A DNA stretch of 64,000 bases from contig NC_063450.1 of the NCBI RefSeq assembly GCF_020379485.1, forward strand, positions 52,103,374 to 52,167,373. Direction: 5' to 3'. The notes beneath the pieces were generated by a model. The model was not told where the DNA came from. It did no database searches and was given only the letters and a program-made list of their open reading frames with translations. The position numbers and the translations under genes were made by a program. This DNA comes from Brassica napus. Lineage: Eukaryota; Streptophyta; Magnoliopsida; Brassicales; Brassicaceae. Positions 38,492-50,731 of the stretch are shown one piece after another (position 1 is the first letter of the stretch; every line of letters begins with the position of its first letter).

Positions 38492-39142
38492 TTTAATTCA
38501 TATAGTTTTTGTTACTACTTTTCTTGTTTTTTTTTTGTTTTCGTGATTGGTTTTTAGTGTGACAACATGTGGAAGATAAATTCAACAAGAAAATTGTTAG
38601 GTTCTATGCTCATCACATTTTAAATTCGTAAGAATAATGATCTTATACTTTCTTTCTAAACGTTACTATAACAAAGCAGAAAAGGGTTGTATCTCAAAAC
38701 AGATAAGGTGTGGAAACCTAAGGTCACATTATCAAGAATTGATTGTAGCCAAGATCAACCACTCTTCCTTAGGTCAAGCTAGTTCATCATCGTAAGAGCA
38801 AATCATCTTACACGGATACTGCCTTTTCTCGACCTTATAACCAATCTTGCAATACGACTTGATCATGAGGTTAGGTGTGGTGTAAGTGTCTCGAGAAGAG
38901 ACCATACCCTGCTCCAACATATTTGTTTACACTCGTTGTGTCATCGCACCGACTAACTCGATTCTAGCCAATAGATTCAACAATGCGTTGTAGCATTTAT
39001 CATTAAGCTGAGACTTGATTTTTTTCAAGAGAAAACCAACAACAAACCAAAAGTCCAGCAGCGAGTCGCACATCTTTGTCATCTCTGTGACCACTTTTAT
39101 TAGTCTATCTCGCTATCTACTCCATTATTTCAAGAACAATAC
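38492..39142. other. Intergenic DNA after the F-box array
   Basis: 3' flank of F-box copy 4; no gene recognised in any frame. Confidence 0.45.
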
Positions 39143-39936
39143 TTAGGTTTAAATTCACATCTCCTCTTATTACCAATCAAAATATCACCTAGATTAATAA
39201 TAAAATAGATTAATTTTATTTTAAAAAATCTGAAATAATTGAAAAAAATAATAACGCCAATTTTAATGATGCTAACGCTACTAACTAAATTCTAAACTTT
39301 AAATCTATACCCTAAACCCTAAACCCAAACCCTAAACCCTAAATCCAAACTCTATATCCTAAACCTAAATCCTAAACCTTAAACCCAAACCGTAAACCCT
39401 AAACTCAAACCCTATATCCTAAACCTAAACCATAGACTCTAAACTCAAACCATATATCCAAACCTAATTCCTGCACCCTAAACTCAAATCGTAAACCCTG
39501 AACCCAAATCTTATATATATCCTAAAGGTTTGGGTTAATGTTGATGTTGTTTCTTTAGGGTTTAAGATTTGGGTTTAGAGTCTAGGTTTGGGTTTAGAGT
39601 CTAGGTTTGGGTTTAAGATCCAGGGTTTAAGTTTAAGGTTTAGGATTTGGGTTTAGAGTTTACGGTGTGGGATTAGGGTTTAGGATTTGGGTTTAAGATA
39701 TAGGTTTAGGTTTAGGGTTTAGAGTTTAGAGCTTGGGTTTAGAATTTAGGATTTAGAGTTTAGATTTAAGGTTTAGGGTTTAGAATTTAAGATTTAGGTT
39801 TAGTTAGTGGCGTTAGCGTCATTAAAATGAGCGTCATTATTTTTTTTCAATTATTTTAGATTTAAAAAAAAAAAAAATTTATTATTAATCTATGTGGTAT
39901 TTTGATTGGTAACAAGAGGAGAAGTAAATTTAAAGG
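39143..39936. mobile_element. Large inverted-repeat element filled with degenerate telomere-like repeats
   Basis: The two arms (about 39143-39530 and 39530-39936) are complementary over most of their length. The outer 150 bp match closely: TTAAATTCACATCTCCTCTT at the left corresponds to AAGAGGAGAAGTAAATTTAA at the right, and the words ACCAATCAAAAT, AATAATTGAAAAAAAT-type and GCTAACGC recur inverted. Toward the centre the left arm is a string of CCCTAAA variants and the right arm a string of TTTAGGG variants, meeting head to head near 39520-39540. No coding capacity. It looks like a foldback transposon of which telomere-like repeats are a built-in part. Exact ends and a target duplication were not resolved. 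Confidence 0.75.
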
Positions 39937-40202
39937 TTCACCTTTCAACTATATATTTTTTTTTAAATATGGATCGTGTGTGTGTTAAGTCGCACCATAT
40001 TCTCTGTGTTAATACACGTTGAGATGAAAATTAAGGAGTGGGGGCAAGGTAACTGAATCTCGGAACTGTAAACGTGGCTTGCTCTCTCACTCTCCATTGG
40101 TTCTCTGTGCCGGCAACAACTAATCAGTGTTCTGTCTTAAAGATCTTCTTCTCTGTGAATTCCATTATAAGATCACCGTTTCTTCTACATCTTTAGAGAA
40201 AA

Positions 40203-40533
40203 ATGCCGAGCAAGTGCGAAATCTTGTGCGAGATCTTGATCGCTATCCTTCTTCCTCCTCTGGGAGTTTGCCTCAGGCGTGGATGTTGCACTGTAAGCTC
40301 TCTTCTAACTCTCTCTCGATATCATCAACTCTGACTAATGAAGTGGTTGCAGGGATGGAGTTTCATAATTAATATTTAACTTTTGTTTGTTGCAGGTGGA
40401 GTTCTTGATTTGCTTGGTCCTGACTCTCTTAGGCTATTTCCCTGGCATAATATACGCTCTTTACGTGATTGTGTTCCAGAACAGAGATGAGTATTTTGAT
40501 GAAGCTAGACGCCCGCTCTACTACTCAACTTGA
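40203..40533 (+). CDS. RCI2/PMP3-family hydrophobic membrane protein, 75 aa
   Basis: Two exons, 40203-40292 and 40396-40533. The product starts MPSKCEILCEILIAILLPPL and has the family signature of two membrane helices (about residues 7-24 and 31-53) with the LLPPLGV motif in the first and GYFPGIIYALYVI in the second. It has a hydrophilic C-terminal tail (EYFDEARRPLYYST), which marks the longer-tailed plant subgroup. Family members are small plasma-membrane proteins induced by cold, salt or ABA and involved in membrane potential and ion balance. Arabidopsis has two neighbours of this family here (At4g30650, At4g30660); only one is present in this window. Confidence 0.92.
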
Positions 40534-41588
40534 TATTTGTTTGTTTCTTTGAAACTGTTAAACTCTTTGTACTTAATAAGTTGCTTTGTAATGTGTTTAC
40601 GTGTGTATTGAAGAAAACATTGTGTTTGATACATTGTTTTTATCCTTTTTAATTTATATATATGCAAGGTTGAAGGTGAGATTGATTTATTTGTTAACTT
40701 ATAGTATTCAGGCTACTAGCCCTGCTAAAATGTTAATGCGTCAGTTTATTTTCTAGGTTAGGTTATATTCATATAAGTTACATTGATGCATTTGTTATCT
40801 CTACAGACCATTGAAGCAAAGGAATATCTCTCGGCTTCACTCATCCTACTCAGTGTGACATTTGTATGGATACAACCATATTGTAGGTTACGTTATAGAC
40901 ATAATTAGATTCATTTGAGAATTGAGAGACAAGTAAAAGATCTTCTATAACTGATTCTACAAAGAGTGCATAACCCCCTTCATATCATTATGAAACATAC
41001 AAACTTTGTCAATTGTCAATGAGGATCTCGTGGGGAAAACTCGAAGAGAGTAAGGTTGATCTGATGGATTGGAGTCGCCTTGTTGTGCACGTCTTCCTCT
41101 CCAAAGATGTCAGTGTTTAGGCTTCGTTTTTCTTTATTTTCAGATGGTTAAGGGGGAGAGAGGTCTCTCTATAAATGTATATATCACGGCACTCTAATAC
41201 AATGAGTGAATGACCGACATATATATCATATTTTACGCATTACTATCTTGGAAATTACATGTAGTTGTGTACTGATTTTGATTTTCTAAATCTTAGAAGA
41301 ATAGTATGAAACGCAGCAGATTAATCGTTGGATGAATTAATGGGGTTGGATCTTTCATGTCTTTTGTAGCCTTAAGTGAGAATAACATCTAACGTTAACA
41401 AGAACCACATTAATAGACAATCAGGGAAAACAATTTTCAAGTGTTAGAGAGTTAACAAACTTTCGCCCCAAGAATAAAACAAACAATCACAAATACAAAC
41501 TCAATCAAGCATGTAAATTCAAACCATTTGACGCGAAATTAAAAGCAATTAGAACCACAAGCCGCAACCTAATATCTTGGTAAATGGA
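40534..41588. other. Intergenic DNA
   Basis: 3' flank of the RCI2 gene and 3' flank of the next, convergent gene; no coding sequence or clear repeat seen. Confidence 0.5.
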
Positions 41589-41900
41589 TTAGAATGCAGC
41601 GAGCAGTAGAACAAATGAAGTCACAACAGTAGATAGATAAGTAAGTGGGCTAGAGAGAAGATTTCTAGTAGCCGATGACTTCTTCTTCTTCTTGGACTTC
41701 TTGCTTTTCTTCACGAAAGCTCGAAGATGGCCATGGTGATGATGACCGTGAGACGAACCTTCCGGGTACTCTTCATGTTCAACTAGTTTACGATCCAATG
41801 GTTTGATCGTGGATCCGGTCTTGCTTGAAATTATGTGGGATTGAGAAAGTAGCAAGACGGAGACGATCAAGAACAAAGAAAGAAGAGAAGAAGTTCTCAT
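41589..41900 (-). CDS. Small secreted or membrane-anchored His/Lys-rich protein, 103 aa
   Basis: A single exon from ATG 41900 to 41589. A clear signal peptide (LLSLFLIVSVLLLSQ) is followed by a short polar region with HGHHHHGH (about 52-58) and a lysine-rich block (KKSKKSKKKKKS). A hydrophobic C-terminal segment (LTYLSTVVTSFVLLLAAF) could be a GPI-attachment signal or a membrane helix. Only signal peptide, basic patch and tail are recognisable; there is no enzymatic motif. Its position equals Arabidopsis At4g30670, described as a putative membrane lipoprotein. The His cluster could bind metal, but this is speculation. Confidence 0.75.
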   Translation of the reverse strand: MRTSSLLSLFLIVSVLLLSQSHIISSKTGSTIKPLDRKLVEHEEYPEGSSHGHHHHGHLRAFVKKSKKSKKKKKSSATRNLLSSPLTYLSTVVTSFVLLLAAF

Positions 41901-42479
41901 CTTTTTTTATCTTCTTTGTTTAAATTTAGACTGAGAAAATATAAATCTTTTTTTTTTTTGAAGTTATGAGTGTATGTGTGTGTATTTATAATTTTGTGAG
42001 AAAAGTAGTAGTGTCTCACTTCAATTTCGTGCGCACAACCAAAACTTTTAGAGAACTCATCACAACAAGGCATTGATGAGGTCAAGGCAGCTCATGTGTA
42101 TGTGTGCGCTTTTGTTGTTGAAAAGATCTCTTACTGCCCAAGAGACGTTTTGTCACGTTCCATATCTTATTGGTTATATAACTTTGGTTCACAAACTCAC
42201 ATTTTTTATTGTTTTTACATCGTATATATAAATGAAAATACCATAAAATGTTTAAGAAACAAAATGTTTTGGAAATTGTGTGTTATGCGTCTCTCAACCC
42301 AATTGGCAATTGTTTAGAGGCATATCCTTCGGACGACATGTATTTCGATTAGATAAGGTGATTTTTCTCTAGATTTGATGATCCCATATTCCCATGTCTT
42401 GTTTAATGATAAATATATTCTAAATTAATACATTTGGTTTTCAATTTAAAAATATAAGATTATGCCAACCGAAGTGGGA
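41901..42479. other. Upstream region of the small secreted-protein gene
   Basis: Contains its presumed promoter on the minus strand. No other gene seen before the LINE. Confidence 0.45.
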
Positions 42480-44124
42480 GGAAGAGAACAATTCTCTTTG
42501 CTTCAGCTCCCGGTCTCGCTGTGCAAGAGAATTCAAGCAGCCTTGACCAAATTTTGGTGGTGACAACATCTATGGCACCAACAAGATGTCATGGATAGCG
42601 TGGTCAAAGATGATCCTCCCGAAAGATCAAAGAGGGCTAGACTTTCGTGATATTCAAAGTATCAATGATGCGTTCCTAACAAAACTCAGCTGGAGACTGA
42701 TTCGTAACCCGACGAAGTTGCTTGGGAGAATTTTGCTTGGAAAATATTGTCCCTCGGGTGATTTCCTTACTTGTCAGGTAAGCAGCGCATGCTCTCATGG
42801 CTGGAGAGGCATTATGGTAGGCCGCGACTTAATAAATGAAAACTCCGGTTGGGCTGTGGGAAATGGAGAAAGTTTGAATGTTTGGGAGTCTCCATGGCTC
42901 AGTCTCACAGCACAAGAGAGACCTATGGGCCCTGCCCCTGAAGCTCTTATCAATCTCTCAGTTGCAGACTTGTTCTTACCGGAGAAAAGGGAATGGAACC
43001 TGGACCTGATACAACAAGTGCTCCCTTTTGAGGAACATAAGATTAAAATGTTGAAACCAAGTCTGATGGGTGCTCCGGACAAGCTTATGTGGCTTCTGTC
43101 TGAGTCCGGAGAATACACCACCAAAACTGGATATGCTGCTACAATCCTGGAGTTCAACTGGAGAAAGAGTGTCTGGAACCTTCACACTGCCCCAAAAATC
43201 AAACTCTTCATTTGGAAAATGTTTCACAGAGCCTTGCCGGTTGGCGAGCAACTAAGAGCGCGACAGATTAAGGTAGATGGGAAGTGTAAACTGTGTGGAT
43301 TACCTGAGACGATTGATCATCTGTTCTTGCATTGTTCTTTTGCCAAACGTGTCTGAGCATTGGTACCGGTTTGGCCAAGTATTGAATATGCTGGAGCCAC
43401 GGAGTTAAGGAGCGAATGGAACAGCATGTTGGCTCGTCAGTCGCTCCCACCGACGGGTATCGCAACAGGATCTCTAGCTCCATGGATCTTATGGCAGCCC
43501 TGGAAGGCAAGGAATAGCCTCATGTTTAATGATAAAGGCTCCACTGCTACGGAAGTAATCACGCTGGCTTCAGCGGCTGCGAGAGAATGGAACCAAAGTC
43601 AAGCTCAAACCTCGACGAAGCAGAAGCACCCTCCAGTACGAGCATCTCTTCAGGAAGACTGTGTGGTAGTGAGGTCGGACGCAGCTTGGAACGAAGCTAA
43701 GAAAGCTGCAGGCCTCGGGTGGATCATTAAGTCGCAAAACAGAACCTCTGTTTTCTCTGAGCCAGCTAGATTTGTTGGATCTCCGCTGGTCGCGGAAGGA
43801 ATGGCGTTAAGAGAAGCAGTTTTAAAATGTCGAGATCTTGGACTCCCAAGGCTCCGCTGTGAATCTGACTGTTCTCAACTTATCAAGGCTTTGACCTCGG
43901 ATCAATCTTTCTCGGAACTCTACGGCATTGTGGAGGATATCAAGTCTATTAGTTTTTCTTTTGATTTCATCTCTTTTGCTTGGATCTCTCGTGAGTGTAA
44001 TAGGGAAGCAGATGAATTGGCAAAGAAGAAGCTGTCTTCTGAACTTGTATTAATGGCCACAACAAACTTTGGCTAACTTATAAATGCAATGAATGTGTTT
44101 CAAAAAAAAAAAAAAAAAAAAAAA
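42480..44124 (+). mobile_element. 5'-truncated L1-type LINE with poly(A) tail
   Basis: Reads through the C-terminal part of an L1 ORF2: the region after the reverse transcriptase (WIAWSKMILPKDQRGLDFRD), a zinc-binding zf-RVT domain (CKLCGLPETIDHLFLHC, ending at 43356), and an RNase H-like domain (RSDAAWNEAKKAAGLGWII, CESDCSQLIKAL, READELAKKK). The two parts (42586-43356, 43360-44076) are in one frame separated by a single TGA at 43354-43356. A further frameshift lies upstream near 42565. A 23-nt poly(A) run at 44102-44124 marks the 3' end. The endonuclease and RT are absent, as in usual 5' truncation on insertion. Immobile. Confidence 0.88.
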
Positions 44125-44489
44125 GGTACCAATAAAAATGTATATTGTTTCATGTTTGCTTATTAATTATTATTTTTCATTCCGAAATTGTCAACATTGC
44201 CATTCATCATACTGATCTTGCGCGTCTTGAACTAATTTTATAACATGCTTGCCTATTAGTAAAAATTGTGTCAAAAAATGATATTTCGATTTGTCTTTTT
44301 GGGTAATAAAGAAATGAATCTTAAACTGTGACCTCACTCCATATAACCAAGGATACATAACCAGATTTATTCAAAACATAGATAGTAAAGCTTTGAAGGT
44401 TGAATAAGAAACGAAAATGCTTATCAAAACAGAGGAAATGGAGGATGTATTGGAGTAACCTGTAGCAGAGATGAAACCACACAAAAAGC
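44125..44489. other. 3' flank of the eIF(iso)4G gene
   Basis: Non-coding, AT-rich. It holds the presumed 3' untranslated region of the minus-strand gene. Confidence 0.5.
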
Positions 44490-47400
44490 TTACACCAAAC
44501 TACGGCAAGCCTCGATTTTGGCTGCTTGCGCGGCCAACAGAGATTCACTTACACTCTTTATCACAGCATCCAAGACTGCTTTCTTGAACCGATCATCCTC
44601 CATTTTCTTTAGAATCTCTTCCACCGTCTCAAAATCCGATGCATTGGCCATAACCAAACTCCCAAGGATCTCCCCAAAGTTGTTTGGTGCCTTTGGCAGA
44701 TCGATCCCAATGTCATCGAGCATAGACCCGTAAAGCAGACAACCACTCCCTATGTCTTTAGTAGTTAGACCCTTCTTAGAGACCAAATATTCCAACAGTC
44801 TCGCCACTGGTTCAATGCACGGCGGATTTTTCTCCAAGCCGAGGGAGATAGCTTCCTTGACGAGCTCGGGATTGTAAGCTGGGGATTTCAGCTCCTCTAC
44901 GCATTGCAATGCCTCATCCATTAGACGTACATTGAAGTATTCTTCCAAAAGCGACTTGGTTTTTCTGCTGAGCACTTCTGAGTCCAAGGTAGTGGCCATG
45001 GGAGAAGCTGCCTCCTGTGGCTGTGGCTGGGGCTTCTCCACAGCTGGTTTACTCGGGGAAGGAATGGGTTTCGGCTGTTCGGCACCACTACCTTGCAAAA
45101 GGGCACTTGGTCTTCCAGCCAAAAGACCTCCACTGCCCTGAGGCAGGAGCCTTGAATTAACGGACGGTGACTTGCCGATAACGGGAGACTGAACACGCCC
45201 TGCGGGCTGCTGATTCTGCCTATTCCCTCTGGGCATGGAGCGGGACCGTGCCATCTCCCAGCCGTCATCATCTGTTACAGGCATCCCTGGCATCTGCCTA
45301 GCCCCTGGCATTCCCGGCATCTTCCTAGCCCCTGGCATTCCAGGCATCATTCCTCCAGTACCAGAACGTCCATAAAAGTTTCCAGAGTCAGCTGCACCAG
45401 CATCTGCACCACCACGGTTGTTGTTATTTCTCATATTTGCCATTGCACCAGGGCGCAACCCGAGATTCCTCTCTGCCTCGGAATGAATCTCAGTAATCTT
45501 CTTGGCTTTCATCTGCCATTTTGAACAAGCAAGAAGAAAACATAAGCACAGAAAGAAAACTCCGCAAGTAATTACAGATAAGACTGTACAGTATAGATTC
45601 CTACCTCCTCCCGCCTTGGTACCCAGTTGTCAGCACGCAGATCAATAACATTACGGACCATAAACCTCAGGCGTGGCGCAAGCATCGGGTGCATTGCAAG
45701 CTCCTTCAAACGAAGGAAGTATGTGTCGTTTGTACCTCGTGATCTTGGGCTCTCATCGAGCTGTTTTCCAATGGTGATGAAAAATTGACAGAGAGCCTCT
45801 ACATCTTCCTCTGCTGGGCAAGCTTTATTGTCACTACCTAAAAGCTCCTGCGACCAGACACAAAAAGTTACCATGAGCTTTACAGAAAATAAACTTTTTA
45901 ACAGTGCAAAAACAAGAGCGTGAGTCATCATACTTGGACAATGTGATGGACAATCTTTTCGGGCACCATCTTCTGCTTCAGAAGCTCACCAATTAAACGG
46001 ATATTTCCTAATGTTCGAAGCTTCAACATTCTTTCTTTGTCCCTGCGATCCATTTCTTGCTCTGGATCAGTCATCAGTCTGATTTCTTGCTTCAATTTGT
46101 CAGCTCCCTCAAATTGTTCTTGGCAATTGTTCAATAACACTCTTTTGAATGTTATTTCTTTTCCACCGGCTTCCTCCGATGGGAAGGAAGGTAGCTTTCC
46201 ATTGATATCAAAACACAAAAGAGCGTACATCTGACAAAACGTGGGCTCTAGTACAGCCTTCTCAAAAATCAGTTGTATCACTCCCTGGATGAAAAAAAGA
46301 AGAAGAAGAACAAATGATGCCATGAAGAGAGAACTACATGACATATAAACAAGCCAAATGCACACGAATTGGGAATGTACCTTTAGGATATCTGCGGAAG
46401 TGATCCCAGAGTCAATTAACTGACCTTTAAGGAGATCATACTTCTCGGGAGTCATCTTGTTCAGAATACTGCAGACAACAAGAATTATACGATTCAATCA
46501 ACTAAATAAAGCAAATAACCACAAAAACAGAGACAAACACTCATCATAATTACAAGAAAGCAATACCCTTTCACGGTCTTGAGGACTTGGTCCTTTTCCG
46601 AAAGAGTTCCTCTTTTAGCTGACCAAGGAACCTCAGCTTTCACCAGAACAGGAGGAGGACCAGACTTTTCCAGCAAAGTTATCATGTCAGTAACAAGCAA
46701 TAACCACCCAAAAGCAAACTAAAGGTAATGTAAGAATAAAGTGCCAGAGTAGTCAACACTCACCGCAGTACGGGCATCTCTAGGTTCGCGTTGGTCTTCC
46801 CTTGACCTTTCTCTACTTGGGGAAGGAGCTGGTGCACGAGTATGCCAATCACGGTTATCAGTCTCGGAGAAACGATTCTGAGCTTGAGCTGCAGGCTGAA
46901 AAGACCCAAAAAAAAAAACAACATAAACTAAAGAATCTCACTACCTAGGTTGTTGAACAAAGCTAGAAACACTCACCTTGCTTTCTGAACGTCCCCAGCT
47001 CTGCTCTTCACCAAAAAGATCAGATGAAATCTCCCGACTGAGCTTCAGGATATCCTCAGAGACTTGGATGGCCTGGACACAAGAAACATTGTGAGTGACT
47101 CCAGTTCAGGTTAAGAATTACATCAAGAACATTCATCTCAGGTAACTAATAATACCTCTTTAAGCTGAAGCAGCTGTTCTCTGCTGAAACGCAAAATCTC
47201 ATGACCCTCTCCTCTCTAACAAAACATAAAAAAAATTCAAACTTTAGGTCGAATTCAATGTGCATGAGCTCAAAATCAGAAACCCGAATCAACAATCCAT
47301 AATTCAATTTCGAAATCCAAATTAACCAATCCAAACCCTAGAATTTACAGCTAATCTAAAAAGCAGAGTAATGTCGTGAAACCGAATGTAATAATACCCT

Positions 47401-47547
47401 AACGGCAAAAGAAGGAGCATCGCCGCCATTGGTGAAATCAGAAGAAGAAGAAGAAGACGAAGGGCGATGTGCAAAGAGTCTGCTTCCTCCACGACCACCA
47501 CCTCCAGGCCTCAAGCTCAACACGGGACGGTCTCCTTGTTGCTCCAT
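44490..47547 (-). CDS. Eukaryotic translation initiation factor eIF(iso)4G
   Basis: Nine coding exons on the minus strand: 47547-47398, 47215-47156, 47072-46977, 46895-46764, 46664-46567, 46468-46381, 46284-45934, 45847-45605, 45512-44490. They give 746 aa, the length of plant eIF(iso)4G. The N-terminus ([18 protein letters not shown]) is Gly/Ser rich. The MIF4G domain spans about residues 165-405 ([43 protein letters not shown]) and binds eIF4A/eIF3. A proline/methionine-rich linker contains MPGMPGAR repeats. The MA3 domain covers about 590-715 ([20 protein letters not shown]). It scaffolds cap-bound mRNA and the 43S complex in the cytosol. A 5' leader intron (about 47664-47587) ends before the ATG, so the in-frame ATG at 47628 is intronic. 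I recall the Arabidopsis gene here (At4g30680) as short; this copy is full length. Confidence 0.92.
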
Positions 47548-47759
47548 TGTTTTCGATCTAATCGCAGTTAAAGGAATGGTGTGAGTCTGCACGACAAGAC
47601 GAGCGAAATTAGGGTTTCCGATCAACACTATGATTGATTGATCGAAGAGGGAAGGCTTGCTTACCGGAGAGATTGTTGTTGTGAGAAAAAAGAAAAAGAA
47701 AGGGGAACGTCTGTGCGGCGCTGAGCCTTTTTAATATGTCTCTGTCCACAAAAACGTTT

Positions 47760-49230
47760 TAGGGTTTGGGCCTCAAGCTAGCTAACCATCTGATTTATAA
47801 CCATACAAGAGTTGCAGTTATATAAAATTCTAGAGTACACTATTTATAAAAATTAAAAATTATATGTAAATTACTACTAATCACAACATAAAAAATAAAA
47901 TTTAACATTTGATAGTGTTTACAATAATTAATAGTAACGTTTTATTTCAACATTCAAATTAGAAAATACAGATTAAAAAAATATTATTAATAGAAAATAT
48001 ATAAAAGTTTTTATTAACAATGAATACTTTAATAGAAGATTAAGATAATTTACCAATTTAAAATAGTTTCAATTATATAATTATTTATAACTTCAAATAA
48101 TATAAATGGGTATTTATTGGTTAAGATAATGGTTTGAATCAAATCTTATAATAATAAAAAATTGATACTACCGCTATAATTTTAGGAAAAATTACCTGAT
48201 TCTAGAAAAAAAAAACTGCCGCATTGTTAAAGATAATTTAATACGGTTCCAAAAAATATAACTAAGACTATAAATAATTAATTTTTAAAAACGGTCAAAG
48301 TTATATTTTCCTTCTGTTTCAAAATAATACATGTTTTGAAATTTTTACATTTATTAATAAAACATATTAAAGCTTAGTTATTAATGCATAATTTTTTGTA
48401 ATTTTATATTCATATATTTCTAAACCAACAAAACTTCAAAAAATGTAATTAATTAATGTTTTTGAAAATTCACAATTTTTCATTACTAGTTGACCAAAGA
48501 TGTATTGAAAATATAAAAGTACATTTTTTTGAAACAAATTTTTTTTTCGAGAATATGTATTTTTTTCGAAATGGAAGAAGTAATTGTTATTTAATTTTCT
48601 TGGTGACATTTATTCAGTAGTTTTTTTCTTATTGAAAAGAAGTTATTACACAAAGTGTTGTTAATGTTCAAATCTGTCTTATTAACCATATTATCACAAA
48701 GAACCGATGGCTGGATTGTGAAGCCATGGATTCTTTGTGATGGGAGTTGTCTATCTTGGGAGAGTTGGACTCTCATCACAGTGAGAGAGATTTAAAAGCA
48801 TATATGTTGTTCTTGCTTTGTGAGTCATACTACATCTCTCTCACTCTCACAATCTTATGTTTTTTTTGGGTTTTTGAATTTACTTCTTACCCACATGTGT
48901 ATGGGATTAGTTAATCTATAGATGCCTACTGTTGTCTTTTTCGTTGAGTTTTAATTGTTGGCCAGTTTGGTCTAGACTTGTAAGGATACTTTGATTGAAT
49001 ACCAAGAGTTAAAAAAAAACGATATCATTACCGGAGTTATCCTTAATCATGTTCCCGGACTCACTTTGTTAATGTTTTTTCTTTGAAATAAAAGAAAAAA
49101 ACAAAATCGCTGATCAAAAAAGAAATCAAATACAGCATCGTGTTATTATTATCTGGATAAGGGAAATTTATTTTATTTCCTATTTTCAGTTTTCTGCGAT
49201 TCGTTAGAGTGTGGCTCTCTGCCTGGCGCC
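47760..49230. other. Divergent intergenic region between eIF(iso)4G and IF3
   Basis: Both neighbouring genes are transcribed away from here. It is AT-rich with one MITE (next entry). The 49,100-49,230 part is the presumed IF3 promoter and leader. Confidence 0.5.
48308..48581. mobile_element. Stowaway-like MITE
   Basis: The terminal words TCCTTCTGTTTCAAAATAAT and CGAAATGGAAGAAG are inverted relatives of the Stowaway end CTCCCTCTGTTTC. The interior is AT-rich and self-complementary in part (GTATTTTTTTCGAAA against TTTCAAAATAATAC). A TA follows the right end. Age has blurred the ends. Confidence 0.6.
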
Positions 49231-50731
49231 ATGGCTGGGATCACCGGCAGCACCATCTCGTTCAACGCCATCGTCGCCAAAACCACCAAAACGGTGTCGC
49301 ATCACCCGTTCTTTGTTAACTCTAACCTCTTCGGTTGTCGACTCTATCTGCCTGAACTATCAGTTATCACTCTCTCGCCTTATCATCGCCGTTTCCCCGC
49401 CATCACCTGCCGTTACGGAGGCGGCGGTGGCGGTGGCGGAGGAGGCTCTAGATTCCCCGGAGATAGGCGTGGTAGGCAGAAAGAATCCGAGGATGACGAT
49501 GCGCTTGATATCTCAGCTATTAGGTAATGATGGATAGTTTGATTTGAGTGAATGTGTCTCTAGGCTTAAGCTATGTGTTGTCTTTGATGTAGGTCAGCTA
49601 CTGTCAGACTCATCGATGGGCAACAGAACATGGTAAAAATGAATGTGCTTTGTGTTTAGTTTTGAATTGATTTCCAGCAAAACAGAACACACATAGAGTT
49701 TCTTTTGTTCTGTAGATTGGTATAGTTTCCAAGGAGGAAGCTGTTCGAAGAGCTGAAGAAGCTGAGCTTGATCTGGTTTGTGTTTCTTTGTAACTTTAAC
49801 CATTCTTGAAAAGCATTTTCCTTTGTGATCTTGTTTCAGTGAGTATTTTCAGGTGATTCTTTCGCCGGATGCAGATCCTCCGGTTGTCAGAATGATGGAT
49901 TATAGGTGAGAATTAACTAAACTTGCCTTCTTCTTTTCTTTTTTTCTTTGGAACAAAACTTGGCTTCTTTATTCAAATGAATTGTGTATGGTAATATGAT
50001 TATTTTCCTTTTGTTTCATTGTATCAGTAAATATAGATACGAACAGCAAAAGAGGAAAAAGGAACAGCAGAAGAAAAGTATTTGATCTTTCTTCTCTGCT
50101 TAAGTAGAATTCTGCGGTGTTGTATATTAATGGATTGTAACTGAATCTTTTTCTTGTCTCAGCAACTCGCATGGACTTGAAGGAGCTTAAAATGGGGTAA
50201 AATAGGCTTTGTCACTCTCTCTCTTTTGTATGTGCCCTTGCAGTGACTTGTTTCCAACTTCTTCTTCTCAAAAGGTTTCTTCTTTTTTTTTTGTTCCCCT
50301 GATAGTTATAACATTGACCAGCATGACTATTCTGTACGCATGAGAGCAGCCAAGAAGTTTTTGCAAGATGGTGACAAGGTTAAAGTGATTGTGAATATGA
50401 AAGGCAGGGAAAACGAGTTCAGAAATATTGCTATTGAGCTCCTCAGACGTTTTCAAACTGAAATAGGGGAGGTTTGTACTGTTCTCTACGCTCTTTGGTC
50501 TTTTCTTGGCATGTGCATTGCTCCTTAGTGGATCTTGTTTGCTGAGTCGCTGAAACATGTCAACATCTGCAGCTTGCGACTGAGGAAAGCAAAAACTTCC
50601 GAGACAGAAACTTGTTTATTGTCTTGGTGCCAAACAAGGAAGTTGTTCGGAAATCACAAGAACCATCCCCAAAGAAGAAGAAAAAGCCAGCTGATGATGA
50701 AGTTTCCGCTGCAGGTATAACTGCAACTTAA
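49231..50731 (+). CDS. Bacterial-type translation initiation factor IF3, organellar
   Basis: Eight exons: 49231-49523, 49593-49632, 49716-49775, 49853-49905, 50028-50077, 50163-50196, 50306-50471, 50573-50731. They give 284 aa. The first about 65 residues form a Ser/Thr/His-rich transit peptide, followed by a ten-glycine run. The IF3 N-domain follows (VRLIDGQQNMIGIVSKEEAV, ELDLVILSPDADPPVVRMMD), then the lysine-rich linker helix (YEQQKRKKEQQKK) and the C-domain (MDLKELKMGYNIDQHDY, AAKKFLQDGDKVKVIV, GRENEF). IF3 keeps the small ribosomal subunit free and checks start-codon pairing. Similarity in position to At4g30690 suggests the plastid, although the transit peptide alone does not prove it. 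The C-terminus is a Lys-rich extension. It is convergent with the PPR gene, 240 bp apart. Confidence 0.93.

Noticed and set aside
39296..39805. True interstitial telomere or chromosome-fusion site
   Set aside because: The repeats are degenerate and lie symmetrically inside longer inverted arms, which fits a foldback element better.
42455..44140. Target-site duplication of the LINE
   Set aside because: AAAAATATAAG before and AAAAATGTATA after the element are similar but not identical; too weak in AT-rich DNA.
46665..46718. Alternative acceptor adding 18 hydrophobic residues to eIF(iso)4G exon 5
   Set aside because: It would leave an intron of about 45 nt, too short for plants, and insert a hydrophobic stretch into a soluble domain.
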